From the NCBI GenBank assembly GCA_048359995.1, contig DBGCPK010000017.1, forward strand, positions 1-64,000: a DNA stretch of 64,000 nt, read 5' to 3'. Positions 15,252-24,548 of this stretch are shown piece by piece. The stretch's first letter is position 1, and every line of letters starts with the position of its first letter. The notes beneath the pieces were generated by a model. It made no database searches, had not been told where the DNA came from, and saw only the letters and a list, made by a program, of their open reading frames with translations. Source of the stretch: UBA3210 sp048359995. GTDB taxonomy: Bacteria > Bacillota_I > Bacilli_A > RFN20 > CAG-449. The position numbers and the translations under genes were made by a program.

Positions 15252-17725
15252 AAGCAAAATACGAAGTAACGGGAATGACCTGTGCCGCCTGTCAGGCTCA
15301 CGTGGAAAAGGCGGTTCGTCAAGTCGCCGGAGTCAGAAGCGTCGAAGTCAATCTGCTCAGCAATTCGATGCGCGTGGATTACGATGAAAGTCAATGCGGC
15401 GATCTGGCGATCAGAAAGGCGGTTTCCGATGCCGGATACCGAGCATTCGCGGAAGGAGAAAGAAATTCCGGAAAAAAGAAAGATCCGGCTTTGATCCGAC
15501 TGATCGTTTCTTTCGTCGTTCTCCTGATTCTGATGTACGTGGCGATGGGGCATATGATCGGACTTCCCCTTCCGCCGTTTTTAGACGGACATGAGAACAG
15601 CCTTTATTTTGCTTTGGCGCAACTCGTTTTGGTATTGCCGATCGTCGTCATTTATCGGAGATACTTTTTTTCGGGATTCAAAAAATTATTCCGCTTGTCG
15701 CCGAATATGGATTCGCTGATCGCTTTGGGAGCCAGCGCTTCGTTGATTTACGGCGTATACGCGATCGCGATGATCGCTTTCGGACTTCACTCCGGAGATA
15801 TGGAGTTGGTAATGGAATACCATTCCAATCTTTATTTCGAATCGGCGGGTATGATTCTGACTCTGGTCAGTTTGGGAAAATATTTGGAAGGTCTGTCGAA
15901 AAAAAAGACGACAAAAGCGATATCCAAATTGATGGATTTGGCGCCGAAAAGCGCGGTATTGGAAGAAGACGGGCATGAAAAAACGGTTCCGGTCGAAGAG
16001 GTAAATCTCGGAGACATCGTCATCGTGAAAAAGGGCGATCAGGTTCCGGTAGACGGGATCATCGTCGAAGGTTCGTGTTCCGTCGATCAGTCGAACATCA
16101 CCGGAGAGAGCATTCCGGTGTTTAAATCCGTCGGAGAAGAAGTGTACAGTTCCACGATCAACAGCGCGGGTTACATCAAACTGAAAGCGACCAAAGTCGG
16201 TCGGGATACCTCCATCAATCACATCATCGCTTTAGTCGAGGAAGCCGGCAATTCCAAAGCGCCGATTTCCAAACTCGCGGACAAAATATCCGGAATTTTC
16301 GTTCCGTGCATCATGGCGATCGCATTGATCGTGTTCATCTGCCATCTCTGCATCAGCCGTGACTTTTCGCTGAGTTTCAATATGGGCATCTCCGTTTTGG
16401 TTATCGCCTGTCCTTGTGCGTTGGGATTAGCCACGCCGGTCGCCATTATGGTCGGCACGGGAAAAGGCGCGGAAAACGGACTGCTGATCAAAAATGCGGA
16501 AATCTTGGAAAAAGCGCATTCGATTCGGACGTTGGTGTTAGATAAAACCGGAACCATTACGGAAGGAAAGCCGAAAGTGACCGATTTCCGTTTCGAGGAA
16601 GAAGGAATGTTGGATATCGTATATTCGTTTGAAAATCAGTCCGAACATCCTTTGGCAAAAGCCATCGTCGCCTATTGTCAGGACAAAGGAGGAACGCTCG
16701 TCGACATCGACGAATACGAATCGCTGGAAGGAATCGGATTGAGAGGCAGAATCGGACAGGACGAGTATTATCTGGGAAACCGTCGTGCGTTGGAAATCAA
16801 CGGTATCGACGATGAGAAACTGATCGGACAGATGGACGCGTTTTCATCGGCAGGAAGCACGCCGTTGATCGCCGTAAAGAACGGAAAGGCCGTCGGCTAT
16901 ATCTTGGTGAAAGATGAAATCAAGGCGTCGTCGAAAGAAGCCGTTCGGAGGATCAAGGAGAAGAAAATCGACGTCATTATGCTGACGGGAGACAATCGGA
17001 TCGTCGCCGAGAACATCGCCGATGAAGTCGGAATCGACCACGTGATCAGCGAAGTTCTGCCGCAGGACAAGCAGAAGGTAATTCAGTCGTTGAAAAGCGA
17101 CGACAAACATCTGGTGGCGATGGTCGGAGACGGCGTCAACGACGCTTTGGCTCTCACCAGCGCGGATTTGGGCATCGCCATCGGAGGAGGAAGCGACGTG
17201 ACGTTGGAGTCCAGCGACATCGTGTTGCTACGCGATGACCTTCTCGACGTCGTCAATGTCATCGCTTTGAGCAGGCGCGTGCTTCGGACGATCAAGGGGA
17301 ATCTCTTCTGGGCGTTTTTCTACAATTGCATCGGCGTCGTCCTCGCTTCGGGAATCTTCTATTACTCTTTCGGACTCAAATTGAATCCGATGGTCGGCGC
17401 GCTTGCGATGAGTTTTTCCAGCGTGTTCGTCGTTTTGAACGCGTTGACGATCAATTTCTTCCACGTCGAGCGGAAGAATTCCGACAAAGACAATGAGAGA
17501 GAAACGAAAGAAGAAACCACCGTAACGCTTGAAGTGGAAGGAATGATGTGCGAACACTGCGCGAAACGCGTGAAAGAAGCGGCTATGAACGCGAAAGGAG
17601 TGTCCTCCGCGGAGGTTTCTTTGAAAGAGAAAAAAGCGATCTTGGTTCTGACGGATCTTTCTTCGGTCGATCGCGCGATCGAAAATATCCGAAATGCAGG
17701 CTATGATGCGCATAAATCCGTTTGA
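15248..17725 (+). CDS. copA: Cu(I)-exporting P-type ATPase CopA with N- and C-terminal HMA domains
   Basis: 825 residues. An N-terminal heavy-metal domain has GMTCAAC (about residues 9-15). The P1B ATPase core follows with TGES, the metal-binding CPC in ACPCALGLATP (about 388), phosphorylation DKTGT (about 432), SEHP and GDGVND (about 627). After the last helices a second heavy-metal domain with GMMCEHC (about 765) forms the C-terminus, like a fused CopZ chaperone. The start at 15248 follows AGGAGG. It exports copper under control of the upstream CsoR. Confidence 0.95.
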   Translation: MKAKYEVTGMTCAACQAHVEKAVRQVAGVRSVEVNLLSNSMRVDYDESQCGDLAIRKAVSDAGYRAFAEGERNSGKKKDPALIRLIVSFVVLLILMYVAMGHMIGLPLPPFLDGHENSLYFALAQLVLVLPIVVIYRRYFFSGFKKLFRLSPNMDSLIALGASASLIYGVYAIAMIAFGLHSGDMELVMEYHSNLYFESAGMILTLVSLGKYLEGLSKKKTTKAISKLMDLAPKSAVLEEDGHEKTVPVEEVNLGDIVIVKKGDQVPVDGIIVEGSCSVDQSNITGESIPVFKSVGEEVYSSTINSAGYIKLKATKVGRDTSINHIIALVEEAGNSKAPISKLADKISGIFVPCIMAIALIVFICHLCISRDFSLSFNMGISVLVIACPCALGLATPVAIMVGTGKGAENGLLIKNAEILEKAHSIRTLVLDKTGTITEGKPKVTDFRFEEEGMLDIVYSFENQSEHPLAKAIVAYCQDKGGTLVDIDEYESLEGIGLRGRIGQDEYYLGNRRALEINGIDDEKLIGQMDAFSSAGSTPLIAVKNGKAVGYILVKDEIKASSKEAVRRIKEKKIDVIMLTGDNRIVAENIADEVGIDHVISEVLPQDKQKVIQSLKSDDKHLVAMVGDGVNDALALTSADLGIAIGGGSDVTLESSDIVLLRDDLLDVVNVIALSRRVLRTIKGNLFWAFFYNCIGVVLASGIFYYSFGLKLNPMVGALAMSFSSVFVVLNALTINFFHVERKNSDKDNERETKEETTVTLEVEGMMCEHCAKRVKEAAMNAKGVSSAEVSLKEKKAILVLTDLSSVDRAIENIRNAGYDAHKSV

Positions 17726-17749
17726 TTTGCGCTACATTTCGCTTATAAT
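17722..17749 (+). promoter_or_regulatory. Promoter of the bPH2 operon
   Basis: TTGATT (17722-17727) with a 16-nt spacer and TATAAT (17744-17749), just after copA. Confidence 0.6.
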
Positions 17750-17795
17750 AGAAGAATAAAGCGTGTGAAAAAATGCGCTTGTGGAGAGGAGAAAT

Positions 17796-18287
17796 ATGGA
17801 AGAATTGACTATGAAGAAGTTAGACAAGAGAATCCGCGCCGTATGGCTGTTTTGGGGATTGCTTTGTCTGGCGGTTTTGGCTGCGATCGCTTTGATCGTC
17901 TGCTTGAATGCGGAAAAAGAATATTTGCCGCTGAGCATCGCCGTTTCGTGCGTCGTCTTTGTCTTATCCGCTTTGATCTGCATCGGCGTTCCGATCTTGC
18001 GGTATCAAACCTATTCCTATGCTTATGACGATAAGAGGATCGTAATCCGGAAGGGAATTATCTTCCGAAGCAGGGTCGTGATTCCGATCTGCCAGATTCA
18101 AGACTTGCATATGTTTCAAGGACCGATGATGATGATCTTCCATCTTCATCAGATCATCATTTCGACAGCGGGGAGCAATTTTACCATCAACGGACTGGAA
18201 CAAAGCGTCGCCGGAAAGATGGTGGACGATCTTGAAAATCTTCTCAACCGAAGAATCGAGGCATTGAACGATGAATCGGTTCAGTAA
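17796..18287 (+). CDS. PH-domain membrane protein, YdbS-like
   Basis: 163 residues: two membrane helices (about 17-40 and 48-70) followed by a bacterial PH-like (bPH2, DUF304) domain with RIVIRKGIIFRSRVVIPICQIQDL and ISTAGSNF. The start at 17796 follows GAGAGGAG; a GTG at 17781 is less likely. It overlaps the next gene by 17 bp, as ydbS and ydbT pair in Bacillus. The pair may form a membrane complex; in B. subtilis YdbS/YdbT affect resistance to antimicrobial peptides, which I can only suggest here. Confidence 0.85.
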   Translation: MEELTMKKLDKRIRAVWLFWGLLCLAVLAAIALIVCLNAEKEYLPLSIAVSCVVFVLSALICIGVPILRYQTYSYAYDDKRIVIRKGIIFRSRVVIPICQIQDLHMFQGPMMMIFHLHQIIISTAGSNFTINGLEQSVAGKMVDDLENLLNRRIEALNDESVQ

Positions 18288-19776
18288 GAAGTATTTTTAT
18301 TATCATCTTTTCGTCAATCTGATCGCCCCGTTTATCGTCTTTCTTTCCGCTTTCGAGGCGATGCCGACAGACGAAGAAGAGAATATACTTTTCGACGATC
18401 GGATCGCTTTGATTTTTCTCATCATCGGCATCGGCGTCTATCTTTTGAGCGTATTGTATTCTTATCTTTACTATCGGACTTCCGGCTATGAAATCAAAGA
18501 AGACGGAATCACCTGCACGCGGGGAGTGCTTTTCAAGAAGAAATCTTTCTTGGAATATCGGAAGATTCATACCATCAAAAAGCGAAAAGGCATCATCCAA
18601 CAGATGTTCGGATTAGCCTACCTTTTGGTTGATTCGGGCTCGACCAATACCGCCTTGTCCGCCGAAGTGATGATCATCGAAACAAATGAAAAAGTCGACG
18701 CCTTGATGGAGAAAATCAAAGCGCGGCAGAATCATGTATCCTTCGAGAAAGAAAGCAAAGTCGAAGAGTCGGAAGAAAAAAGCGAACTTCTCTATCGCTT
18801 TTCTCCCGCGAAAAAGGGAAAGTATTTTCTTTTGAATCTGCTTCGCTGTTTTCTCCTCCTGATTATTATCGCTTTACTCGTCATCGGTCTGGTCGGCGTC
18901 ATTTCGGCTTTTTCCGCTTCCGTCGATTCGAAATCTCGATTCGAGATCTTCGAAATGATTTTGTTTTTGATGTGCATTTACCTCGCTTTCGGTGCGGTGA
19001 TTTCGCTGTGCATCCCTTTCCTGACCTATTACGATTTCCGGATTTATAAAAAGGGGGAAGACATCGAAATCGATTACGGTCTTTTCCTCAAACGGACCAA
19101 TTCCTTTCAAATCCGCCGGATTAAAGGGATTCGAATCCGTCAGGGCATATTGATGAGATTGTTCGGCTACGTTTCGGTTCAACTGGAAGTGATCGGCTAT
19201 CTTTCGGAAGGCAACGATGCGGGAAAAGGCTCGTCGGATGCGCCGTTTCTTCCGCTTTGCAAGGCGGATGAAGCGGAAAATTACATAAGGAATATTCTCC
19301 CCGAATACCTTCCGTCGAAACGCGAGGAAACGGCGAAAAGTTATTTTGCTTTCGTCGCGTGGCCGTTGCTCTTTACGTGGCTTCCTCTTGTTCTGGCGGA
19401 AATCCTTTCCCTCGCTTTCTTTCTCTCCTTGAACAATTCGATCGCACTCGCGGTTTCCAGCGCGATTATCGGAAGTCTTGCCGTCATCGTCGCGGCTTGT
19501 ATTTTGATCGACTCCGCTTTGAAATACCGTTATGAGAGTTTTCGGATCGATGAAGATAAAATCACGTTGTATCACGGCGGAATTTTTCGAACTTGCTCGG
19601 TTGTCCTCAAAAAGAACATCATCGCCGTTCAGGATATAACTACGCCGATGAGGAGAAAACGTGGAATTTACTCGTATTCGATTCACTTTCGGGGTAACAC
19701 CTTACGGAATCGAGCCATTGTCGAGATGCTCGACGAAAGGGATCGCGAAGCGCTTTTCAATTTGTTGACGTACTGA
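18271..19776 (+). CDS. Multi-PH-domain membrane protein, YdbT-like
   Basis: 501 residues with three bPH2 units, each preceded by paired membrane helices: first about 45-150 (GVLFKKKSFLEYRKIHTIKKRKG), second about 190-330 (YGLFLKRTNSFQIRRIKGIRIRQG), third about 360-500 (LYHGGIFRTCSVVLKKNIIAVQD). This is the YdbT architecture. It starts inside the end of its YdbS-like partner and lacks an SD of its own within the overlap, suggesting coupling. Function unknown beyond envelope association. Confidence 0.85.
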   Translation: MNRFSKKYFYYHLFVNLIAPFIVFLSAFEAMPTDEEENILFDDRIALIFLIIGIGVYLLSVLYSYLYYRTSGYEIKEDGITCTRGVLFKKKSFLEYRKIHTIKKRKGIIQQMFGLAYLLVDSGSTNTALSAEVMIIETNEKVDALMEKIKARQNHVSFEKESKVEESEEKSELLYRFSPAKKGKYFLLNLLRCFLLLIIIALLVIGLVGVISAFSASVDSKSRFEIFEMILFLMCIYLAFGAVISLCIPFLTYYDFRIYKKGEDIEIDYGLFLKRTNSFQIRRIKGIRIRQGILMRLFGYVSVQLEVIGYLSEGNDAGKGSSDAPFLPLCKADEAENYIRNILPEYLPSKREETAKSYFAFVAWPLLFTWLPLVLAEILSLAFFLSLNNSIALAVSSAIIGSLAVIVAACILIDSALKYRYESFRIDEDKITLYHGGIFRTCSVVLKKNIIAVQDITTPMRRKRGIYSYSIHFRGNTLRNRAIVEMLDERDREALFNLLTY

Positions 19777-19777
19777 A

Positions 19778-20905
19778 ATGATGAAATTTTCTCAACTGTT
19801 TTATCAGTATTTGACCGAAAGAGGTCTTGATCGCTTTTCCTTAAAAGAGTTATCCGCGTTCGAGACCTATTTGATGGAACTGCCGGATTCTCCTTTTAAG
19901 GCGCGCTACGAAGAAGAACGCGCGAAAAGAGCCGCGATGGAAGAAATTCTGAAAGACGAAAATTTGAATCGTGGCGAAAAGCGCGAAAAGATGGCCGACT
20001 TGATTCTCGACGATCCCGAGAATATCGACTATCGGATCGGCGACTTTCTTTTAACTTCGGATTTTATCCGCGCGGAAGAGTTTTATTCTCGGAAAGTCAA
20101 AGAAATGCTGGAAGGAGAATTTGCCGGTTTGGACGGTTTTTTCGGTTCTTTTGTTTTTTCGCGGAGAATTCTCGATCTGGGCCATCTCCTTTTTTTGAAT
20201 TTGATCGAAAAGAAAGACTTTCGTTCGGTCGAAGCCTTCGGAAAGGCGTTGGTGATTCTCGACGCTTACGATCGTCATCGGATCGTCGGACATCTGGCTT
20301 TTCTGTATCTCTCTTCCGGACGGACGGACGATCTGATGCAACTCTATTTGAAAATTCCTATTCTGTCCGAAGAAGTCCATCTGGCGGTCTTTCTTTCATA
20401 TCTTTCGGAGGGAAACCGAGCGTACGCTTTTCAGATGAACGAGATTCTTCAAAAAGAAAATCCGTATCTCGTCTGGTTGCTGCTTTCACCCGACGCGTCT
20501 ACGAATCTTTCCGAAAGCGACGGATTGCTCGACGAGGCGAAGAAAATCATCGAAAAACTGAATCTCTGGTTTCCGGAAAACGAGCGATCCCGACGGATTC
20601 GAAATGCGGGCGAGGTCGAAGAATTTTTGTTTGCGAATTTAAACCGTTTCGAATACGATCTGATCCGCATGATCGGGCAGAACCGCGGTATACCAAGAGG
20701 GAAACTCTACAACCGCGCGATCGGTCCGCTTTTCGAAAAGACGCGAAACGCGCTGAAAGCGACGGAAAAATTCGACGAGTGCATTGATAAATTGGAAAAA
20801 GAGTTTTATATTAAGAGCGGCAAGGAAGAGATTTTTCTGACTCCCTTGGGCGAAATGGTTTTCGGTTTCGACGACGCGAAAAAAGCGAATCCTGCGTATT
20901 CATAG
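19778..20905 (+). CDS. Hypothetical alpha-helical protein
   Basis: 375 residues, predicted mostly helical with TPR-like stretches in the middle (LMQLYLKIPILSEEVHLAVFLSYL region) but no repeat consensus strong enough to name. No signal peptide or membrane helix. The C-terminal part (IRMIGQNRGIPRGKLYNRAIGPLFEK) may form a separate fold. It starts 2 nt after the YdbT-like stop, at ATG 19778 or 19781, without SD, so translation probably depends on coupling. Confidence 0.65.
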   Translation: MMKFSQLFYQYLTERGLDRFSLKELSAFETYLMELPDSPFKARYEEERAKRAAMEEILKDENLNRGEKREKMADLILDDPENIDYRIGDFLLTSDFIRAEEFYSRKVKEMLEGEFAGLDGFFGSFVFSRRILDLGHLLFLNLIEKKDFRSVEAFGKALVILDAYDRHRIVGHLAFLYLSSGRTDDLMQLYLKIPILSEEVHLAVFLSYLSEGNRAYAFQMNEILQKENPYLVWLLLSPDASTNLSESDGLLDEAKKIIEKLNLWFPENERSRRIRNAGEVEEFLFANLNRFEYDLIRMIGQNRGIPRGKLYNRAIGPLFEKTRNALKATEKFDECIDKLEKEFYIKSGKEEIFLTPLGEMVFGFDDAKKANPAYS

Positions 20906-20920
20906 AAAAAGAGGGAAATT

Positions 20921-21439
20921 ATGATACATATCGTACTTTATCAACCGGAGATTCCTCAAAATACCGGAAATATCGTTCGTACGGCAATGGCCGTCGGGGC
21001 GAAAGTGCATTTGATCAAACCTTTGGGTTTCGATTTGTCTCAAAAGAGTTTTCTGCGCGCCGGAATGGACTATATCGACGAAGTCGATCTCGAACTTTAC
21101 GAAGATTACGGAGATTTTCTCGATAAAAATCCGGATGCAGACCTCTATTTCGTCACTCGGTATTCTTCCAAGACGTACGCGGATTTCGATTTTTCGAAGT
21201 GCCATCACGACTATTATCTGATGTTCGGAAAGGAATCGACGGGGATACCTCACGCGATACTGAGGGAGAATTCGGATCGCTTGCTACGCATTCCGATGGC
21301 GATCAATGCCCGAAGTTTGAATTTGGCAAATTCCGTCGCGATCGTCTGTTACGAGGCGATGAGGCAGCAGGATTTTTACTCTTTGGCGACGTTCGAAACT
21401 ATCAAAGGAGAAGATTTTCTCGGGAGGGAAGACCGATGA
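20921..21439 (+). CDS. trmL: tRNA (cytidine/uridine-34 2'-O)-methyltransferase TrmL
   Basis: A 172-residue SPOUT methyltransferase: QPEIPQNTGNIVRTA at the N-terminus, then LMFGKESTGIP and RIPMAINARSLNLANSVAIVCYEA, which form the trefoil-knot SAM site. TrmL methylates the wobble ribose of tRNA-Leu isoacceptors. The SD GAGGG lies before ATG 20921. The stop overlaps the start of the following lipoprotein gene (ATGA). Confidence 0.93.
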   Translation: MIHIVLYQPEIPQNTGNIVRTAMAVGAKVHLIKPLGFDLSQKSFLRAGMDYIDEVDLELYEDYGDFLDKNPDADLYFVTRYSSKTYADFDFSKCHHDYYLMFGKESTGIPHAILRENSDRLLRIPMAINARSLNLANSVAIVCYEAMRQQDFYSLATFETIKGEDFLGREDR

Positions 21440-22284
21440 AAAGAATCGTTTTTGTCTTGTTTTGCGCCCTTTTACTCTCCTCATGCGGAAAAAAGGAGGG
21501 TACGCTTTACGTCGAGAGGTCAATCGAAAAGGCCGTGCGCGAAACTTCTTTCGAGGAGTTTTCCGAATTGTGCGGCGGAGACAAAGCGTTCGTCGCCTAT
21601 CTTTACTCCGAAGAATGTTACGCTTGCTATCGGGTAAGCGCGAATTTCTTTCCGCAATTTCTTTCGGAAACCTATCTGAAAGTGTACGCGGTCGGCATCG
21701 ACGAAGTTCCGAATTCGGAATTGTCGCTTTTGGGAAGGATTTCTTCGGAAAACGCGCCGTATTTTTCCGTTTCCGAAGCAAACGACGAGACTTATTACGT
21801 GATCAGCTATCCTTTGGTGTTGATCGTCGATGAAGGAAGAGTTCTAAGTTACGCGTTAGGCGCAAACAAGATCAACCGGAGTTTCTTTTCGAAGAATCTT
21901 CTTTTGGATTCCTCCGCGGGAAAGTATTCGCCCGATGAAACGGAGATCTTGCACGTGGAAAGCAACCCTTCCGGCGAATTTCTTCCGTATCGCGAGGATC
22001 TCGTCGAGGGCATTGTCTATCACACGACCGAAGCGGAGAACAATGCCGAAATCGAGTATTATCTCGCACCTCTTTTGGAAATCGGATATCCGATTTATCT
22101 CGACGAAAACGGAGAGAAAAACGATCTTGAAATCGTCAAAGGCGAAAAAAGGATTTCCGCCGGAGCGAGAAAGAATTATCTTCCGCTTTTGGACGCTTAC
22201 GTCCGTCTCGATTCTCCGTCGAATAACGAAGACAAAAATTCCTTCGTCTCTTCGCGAATGGAATGCAAGGAGATGATCGTATAA
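21436..22284 (+). CDS. Lipoprotein with thioredoxin-like CxxC motif
   Basis: 282 residues starting MKRIVFVLFCALLLSSCGKK, a clear lipobox signal. Residues about 40-140 look like a thioredoxin fold: AYLYSEECYACYRV carries a CYAC redox motif at the expected position after the first strand, and SYPLVLIVDEGRV resembles the cis-Pro region. The C-terminal half has no motif I know. It could be an extracytoplasmic disulfide or thiol protein. The start overlaps the trmL stop; the 3' end overlaps convergent rqcH by 88 bp. Confidence 0.75.
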   Translation: MKRIVFVLFCALLLSSCGKKEGTLYVERSIEKAVRETSFEEFSELCGGDKAFVAYLYSEECYACYRVSANFFPQFLSETYLKVYAVGIDEVPNSELSLLGRISSENAPYFSVSEANDETYYVISYPLVLIVDEGRVLSYALGANKINRSFFSKNLLLDSSAGKYSPDETEILHVESNPSGEFLPYREDLVEGIVYHTTEAENNAEIEYYLAPLLEIGYPIYLDENGEKNDLEIVKGEKRISAGARKNYLPLLDAYVRLDSPSNNEDKNSFVSSRMECKEMIV

Positions 22285-23789
22285 CGGTCGAACTGAACTT
22301 TGCCGATATGGGCAGGTATTTTGCGGATATCTCCCCGTTTCGAAAGATAAACCTCTCCGGATTCTTTTCCGGAAAGAAAGAGGCTGAGTTCGCCGGCAAA
22401 AAGCAGAACTTCGTCGTCGGGTGAAGAAGAAAAGACGACGACGTGTGCGCCGGGAAAATTTTTGATGTGCAGGAAACGATCTTCTTTTTTTGCCAAAGTG
22501 AAAGTCAAAAAGTCGTTCTGATAACTGCTGAGACCGAACCCGATCCGACATTCCCGATAGCGAATGAAATGAGGGGAAAACGTCCTCTCTTTTTTCTTTT
22601 CTTTTTTCTTAGCGGTCTCCTTGATATAGCCGTTGTTCTTCAATTCGAGGACGATGTCCTCCATATCTTCCGGTGTGGCGAAAGAAAGTTGATTCGCAAT
22701 GGTTTCGAAAAATTCGATGCGTTCTTCGGTGATTTCCCGTTGCTTGCGAATTTCGATCAGCGCGACCTTGCCTTTTCGGTATTGACGGAAATAGGCCTCC
22801 GCGTTTTCGTTCAGCCCGAGATTCGGATTCAATTCGATTTCTTTTCCTTCGATACAAATCCTCTCCATGCCTTTTCGGTAGAGATCCCGATGAGTGAAAA
22901 GCAGATTGCCGATTTCGACGTAATCCCTCTTCTTTTCGTTTTTTGCCAAGTCCTTTTCGAGATTGCCGAGTTTCTTCTTCAATCCTTTCAGTTTGTGATC
23001 GACCAAGTGAAAGACTTGATTGAAACGCTGTTTTTTGTATTTTTCCCGCTCTTTTCTTTCGTAAATTTCCGAAATCTCTTCCAAATCGATTTTCTGCGAG
23101 GGAAAACTGTGCAAAGGGACGGAAAGAATGTCGTCTTTATAGACGTAATAGTTTTGACTTTGAAGAATCTCTTGCAGAATTTCCGGCAAAGTTTCACCTT
23201 CCTTTTCGATTCGATAGAGAATATCTTTGTAGGAGGTAACTCCGATTTTTCCCTTTAACGTTTCTAACGTATCCTTTTCAGTAATCTCCTTGTCGGAAGA
23301 TTCCGGATAGAGATAATGAAGCCCCTTGATCACAGCTCTTTCTTCGCTCGGAGAAGAGGACATTTTCATCGCGAAGAGGATCACGTCGTTTTCGTCGACG
23401 ATGATCGCGTTGGTGCGGTGAGGAATGAGTTCGACGATCAGTTTGTGGGTGACGACCTGAAACGTATTCGTGGTTTTCCGTATCGTCAAGACGATAATCC
23501 GGTCGTTTTTGACTTTTTCGACGCGAAGAATCTTTCCGTTTTCAAAGTATTTCTTCAAGTATACGACGAAGAGGCTGTTCTCTTTCAAAGTCGAAAAATA
23601 GGAAGAAGAAACCAAAAAATAAGGGTGCAACGGTTCTAAGGAAACGATCAATGCTTCCTGTTTTCCCGAATACAGAATGAAAGAAAAATCGTAAGCGGAA
23701 ATCTTGACGATCTTGCTGATTTTCACTCCTTCGAGACGATCTTTGTAGTGCAGGTAAATCCGATTTAAAGTGTGGTTGGATATCGCCAT
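22197..23789 (-). CDS. rqcH: Ribosome quality-control factor RqcH (NFACT family)
   Basis: 530 residues. The NFACT-N domain begins MAISNHTLNRIYLHY and keeps an NDRI element resembling the DR motif essential for C-terminal tailing. Helix-hairpin-helix and long coiled-coil regions follow (about 240-330, with repeated Lys/Glu), then NFACT-R (FIRYRECRIGFG, then FLHIKNFPGAHVVV). RqcH binds obstructed large subunits and recruits tRNA-Ala to add alanine tails. The SD AGGGA precedes ATG at 23789. The last 88 bp overlap the convergent lipoprotein gene. Confidence 0.9.
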   Translation of the reverse strand: MAISNHTLNRIYLHYKDRLEGVKISKIVKISAYDFSFILYSGKQEALIVSLEPLHPYFLVSSSYFSTLKENSLFVVYLKKYFENGKILRVEKVKNDRIIVLTIRKTTNTFQVVTHKLIVELIPHRTNAIIVDENDVILFAMKMSSSPSEERAVIKGLHYLYPESSDKEITEKDTLETLKGKIGVTSYKDILYRIEKEGETLPEILQEILQSQNYYVYKDDILSVPLHSFPSQKIDLEEISEIYERKEREKYKKQRFNQVFHLVDHKLKGLKKKLGNLEKDLAKNEKKRDYVEIGNLLFTHRDLYRKGMERICIEGKEIELNPNLGLNENAEAYFRQYRKGKVALIEIRKQREITEERIEFFETIANQLSFATPEDMEDIVLELKNNGYIKETAKKKEKKKERTFSPHFIRYRECRIGFGLSSYQNDFLTFTLAKKEDRFLHIKNFPGAHVVVFSSSPDDEVLLFAGELSLFLSGKESGEVYLSKRGDIRKIPAHIGKVQFDRYTIISLHSIREETKEFLSSLFDGESRRT

Positions 23790-23978
23790 ATTGATCCCTC
23801 TTTTTCGCTTCTATTTTAACGGAGAATTCCGAAAATGAAAAGGAAAACGGAATTTTTGCCTGCGAATGGATTAAAATCGGCTTTCGAGAACATCTTTTAG
23901 CGCTTTTTCATTGTTTTTTCTTTAAAAAAAAATATGCCGCTAGTAAAATGGAAGAAATAAAAGATGATTGAGGTGTTT

Positions 23979-24548
23979 ATGAAAAAAGGGTTATTGATCG
24001 TATTATCCGGTCCTTCCGGTGTCGGCAAAGGAACTGTGCGGAGACAGGTTTTCAAGGACAAATCCCTGAATCTGGCTTATTCGATTTCGATGACCACGCG
24101 GACTCCTCGCGAAAAAGAAAAAGAGGGAATCGATTACTTCTTCGTTTCCCAGGACCGCTTTATGAAAGGAATCGATCGAGGCGATTTTCTGGAATATGCG
24201 GTGTTCGTCGGCAATTATTACGGCACCCCGAAAGCCTATGTCGAACAATTGAGAGAAGAGGGGAAAAACGTCTTTCTCGAAATCGAAGTCGAGGGAGCCA
24301 AGCAGGTTTTGACCCGTTACGAGAACGACGATAAAGTGGTCTCCATCTTTCTTCTTCCACCGTCTTTGGAAGAATTGGAAAAGCGGATTCGCGGAAGAAG
24401 AAGCGAAGAAGAAACGATCATTCAGGAGCGCTTATGCAAAGCGAAACGTGAAATCGACCTTAAAGGGAATTATCAATATACGGTTTTGAACGACGATGTC
24501 CTCCGCGCGAGCGAGGAGATCAAAGCGATTATTCATTCGCGGCTATGA
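23979..24548 (+). CDS. gmk: Guanylate kinase
   Basis: 189 residues with the P-loop SGPSGVGKGT at the N-terminus, TTRTPREKEKEGIDYFF and GNYYGTP for GMP binding, and FLEIEVEGA. It converts GMP to GDP with ATP. I start at MKKGLL (23979), matching other guanylate kinases; ATG at 23964 would add five residues and is possible. It heads a long operon: its stop overlaps the priA start by ATGA. The usual rpoZ and coaBC genes between gmk and priA are absent here. Confidence 0.94.
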   Translation: MKKGLLIVLSGPSGVGKGTVRRQVFKDKSLNLAYSISMTTRTPREKEKEGIDYFFVSQDRFMKGIDRGDFLEYAVFVGNYYGTPKAYVEQLREEGKNVFLEIEVEGAKQVLTRYENDDKVVSIFLLPPSLEELEKRIRGRRSEEETIIQERLCKAKREIDLKGNYQYTVLNDDVLRASEEIKAIIHSRL

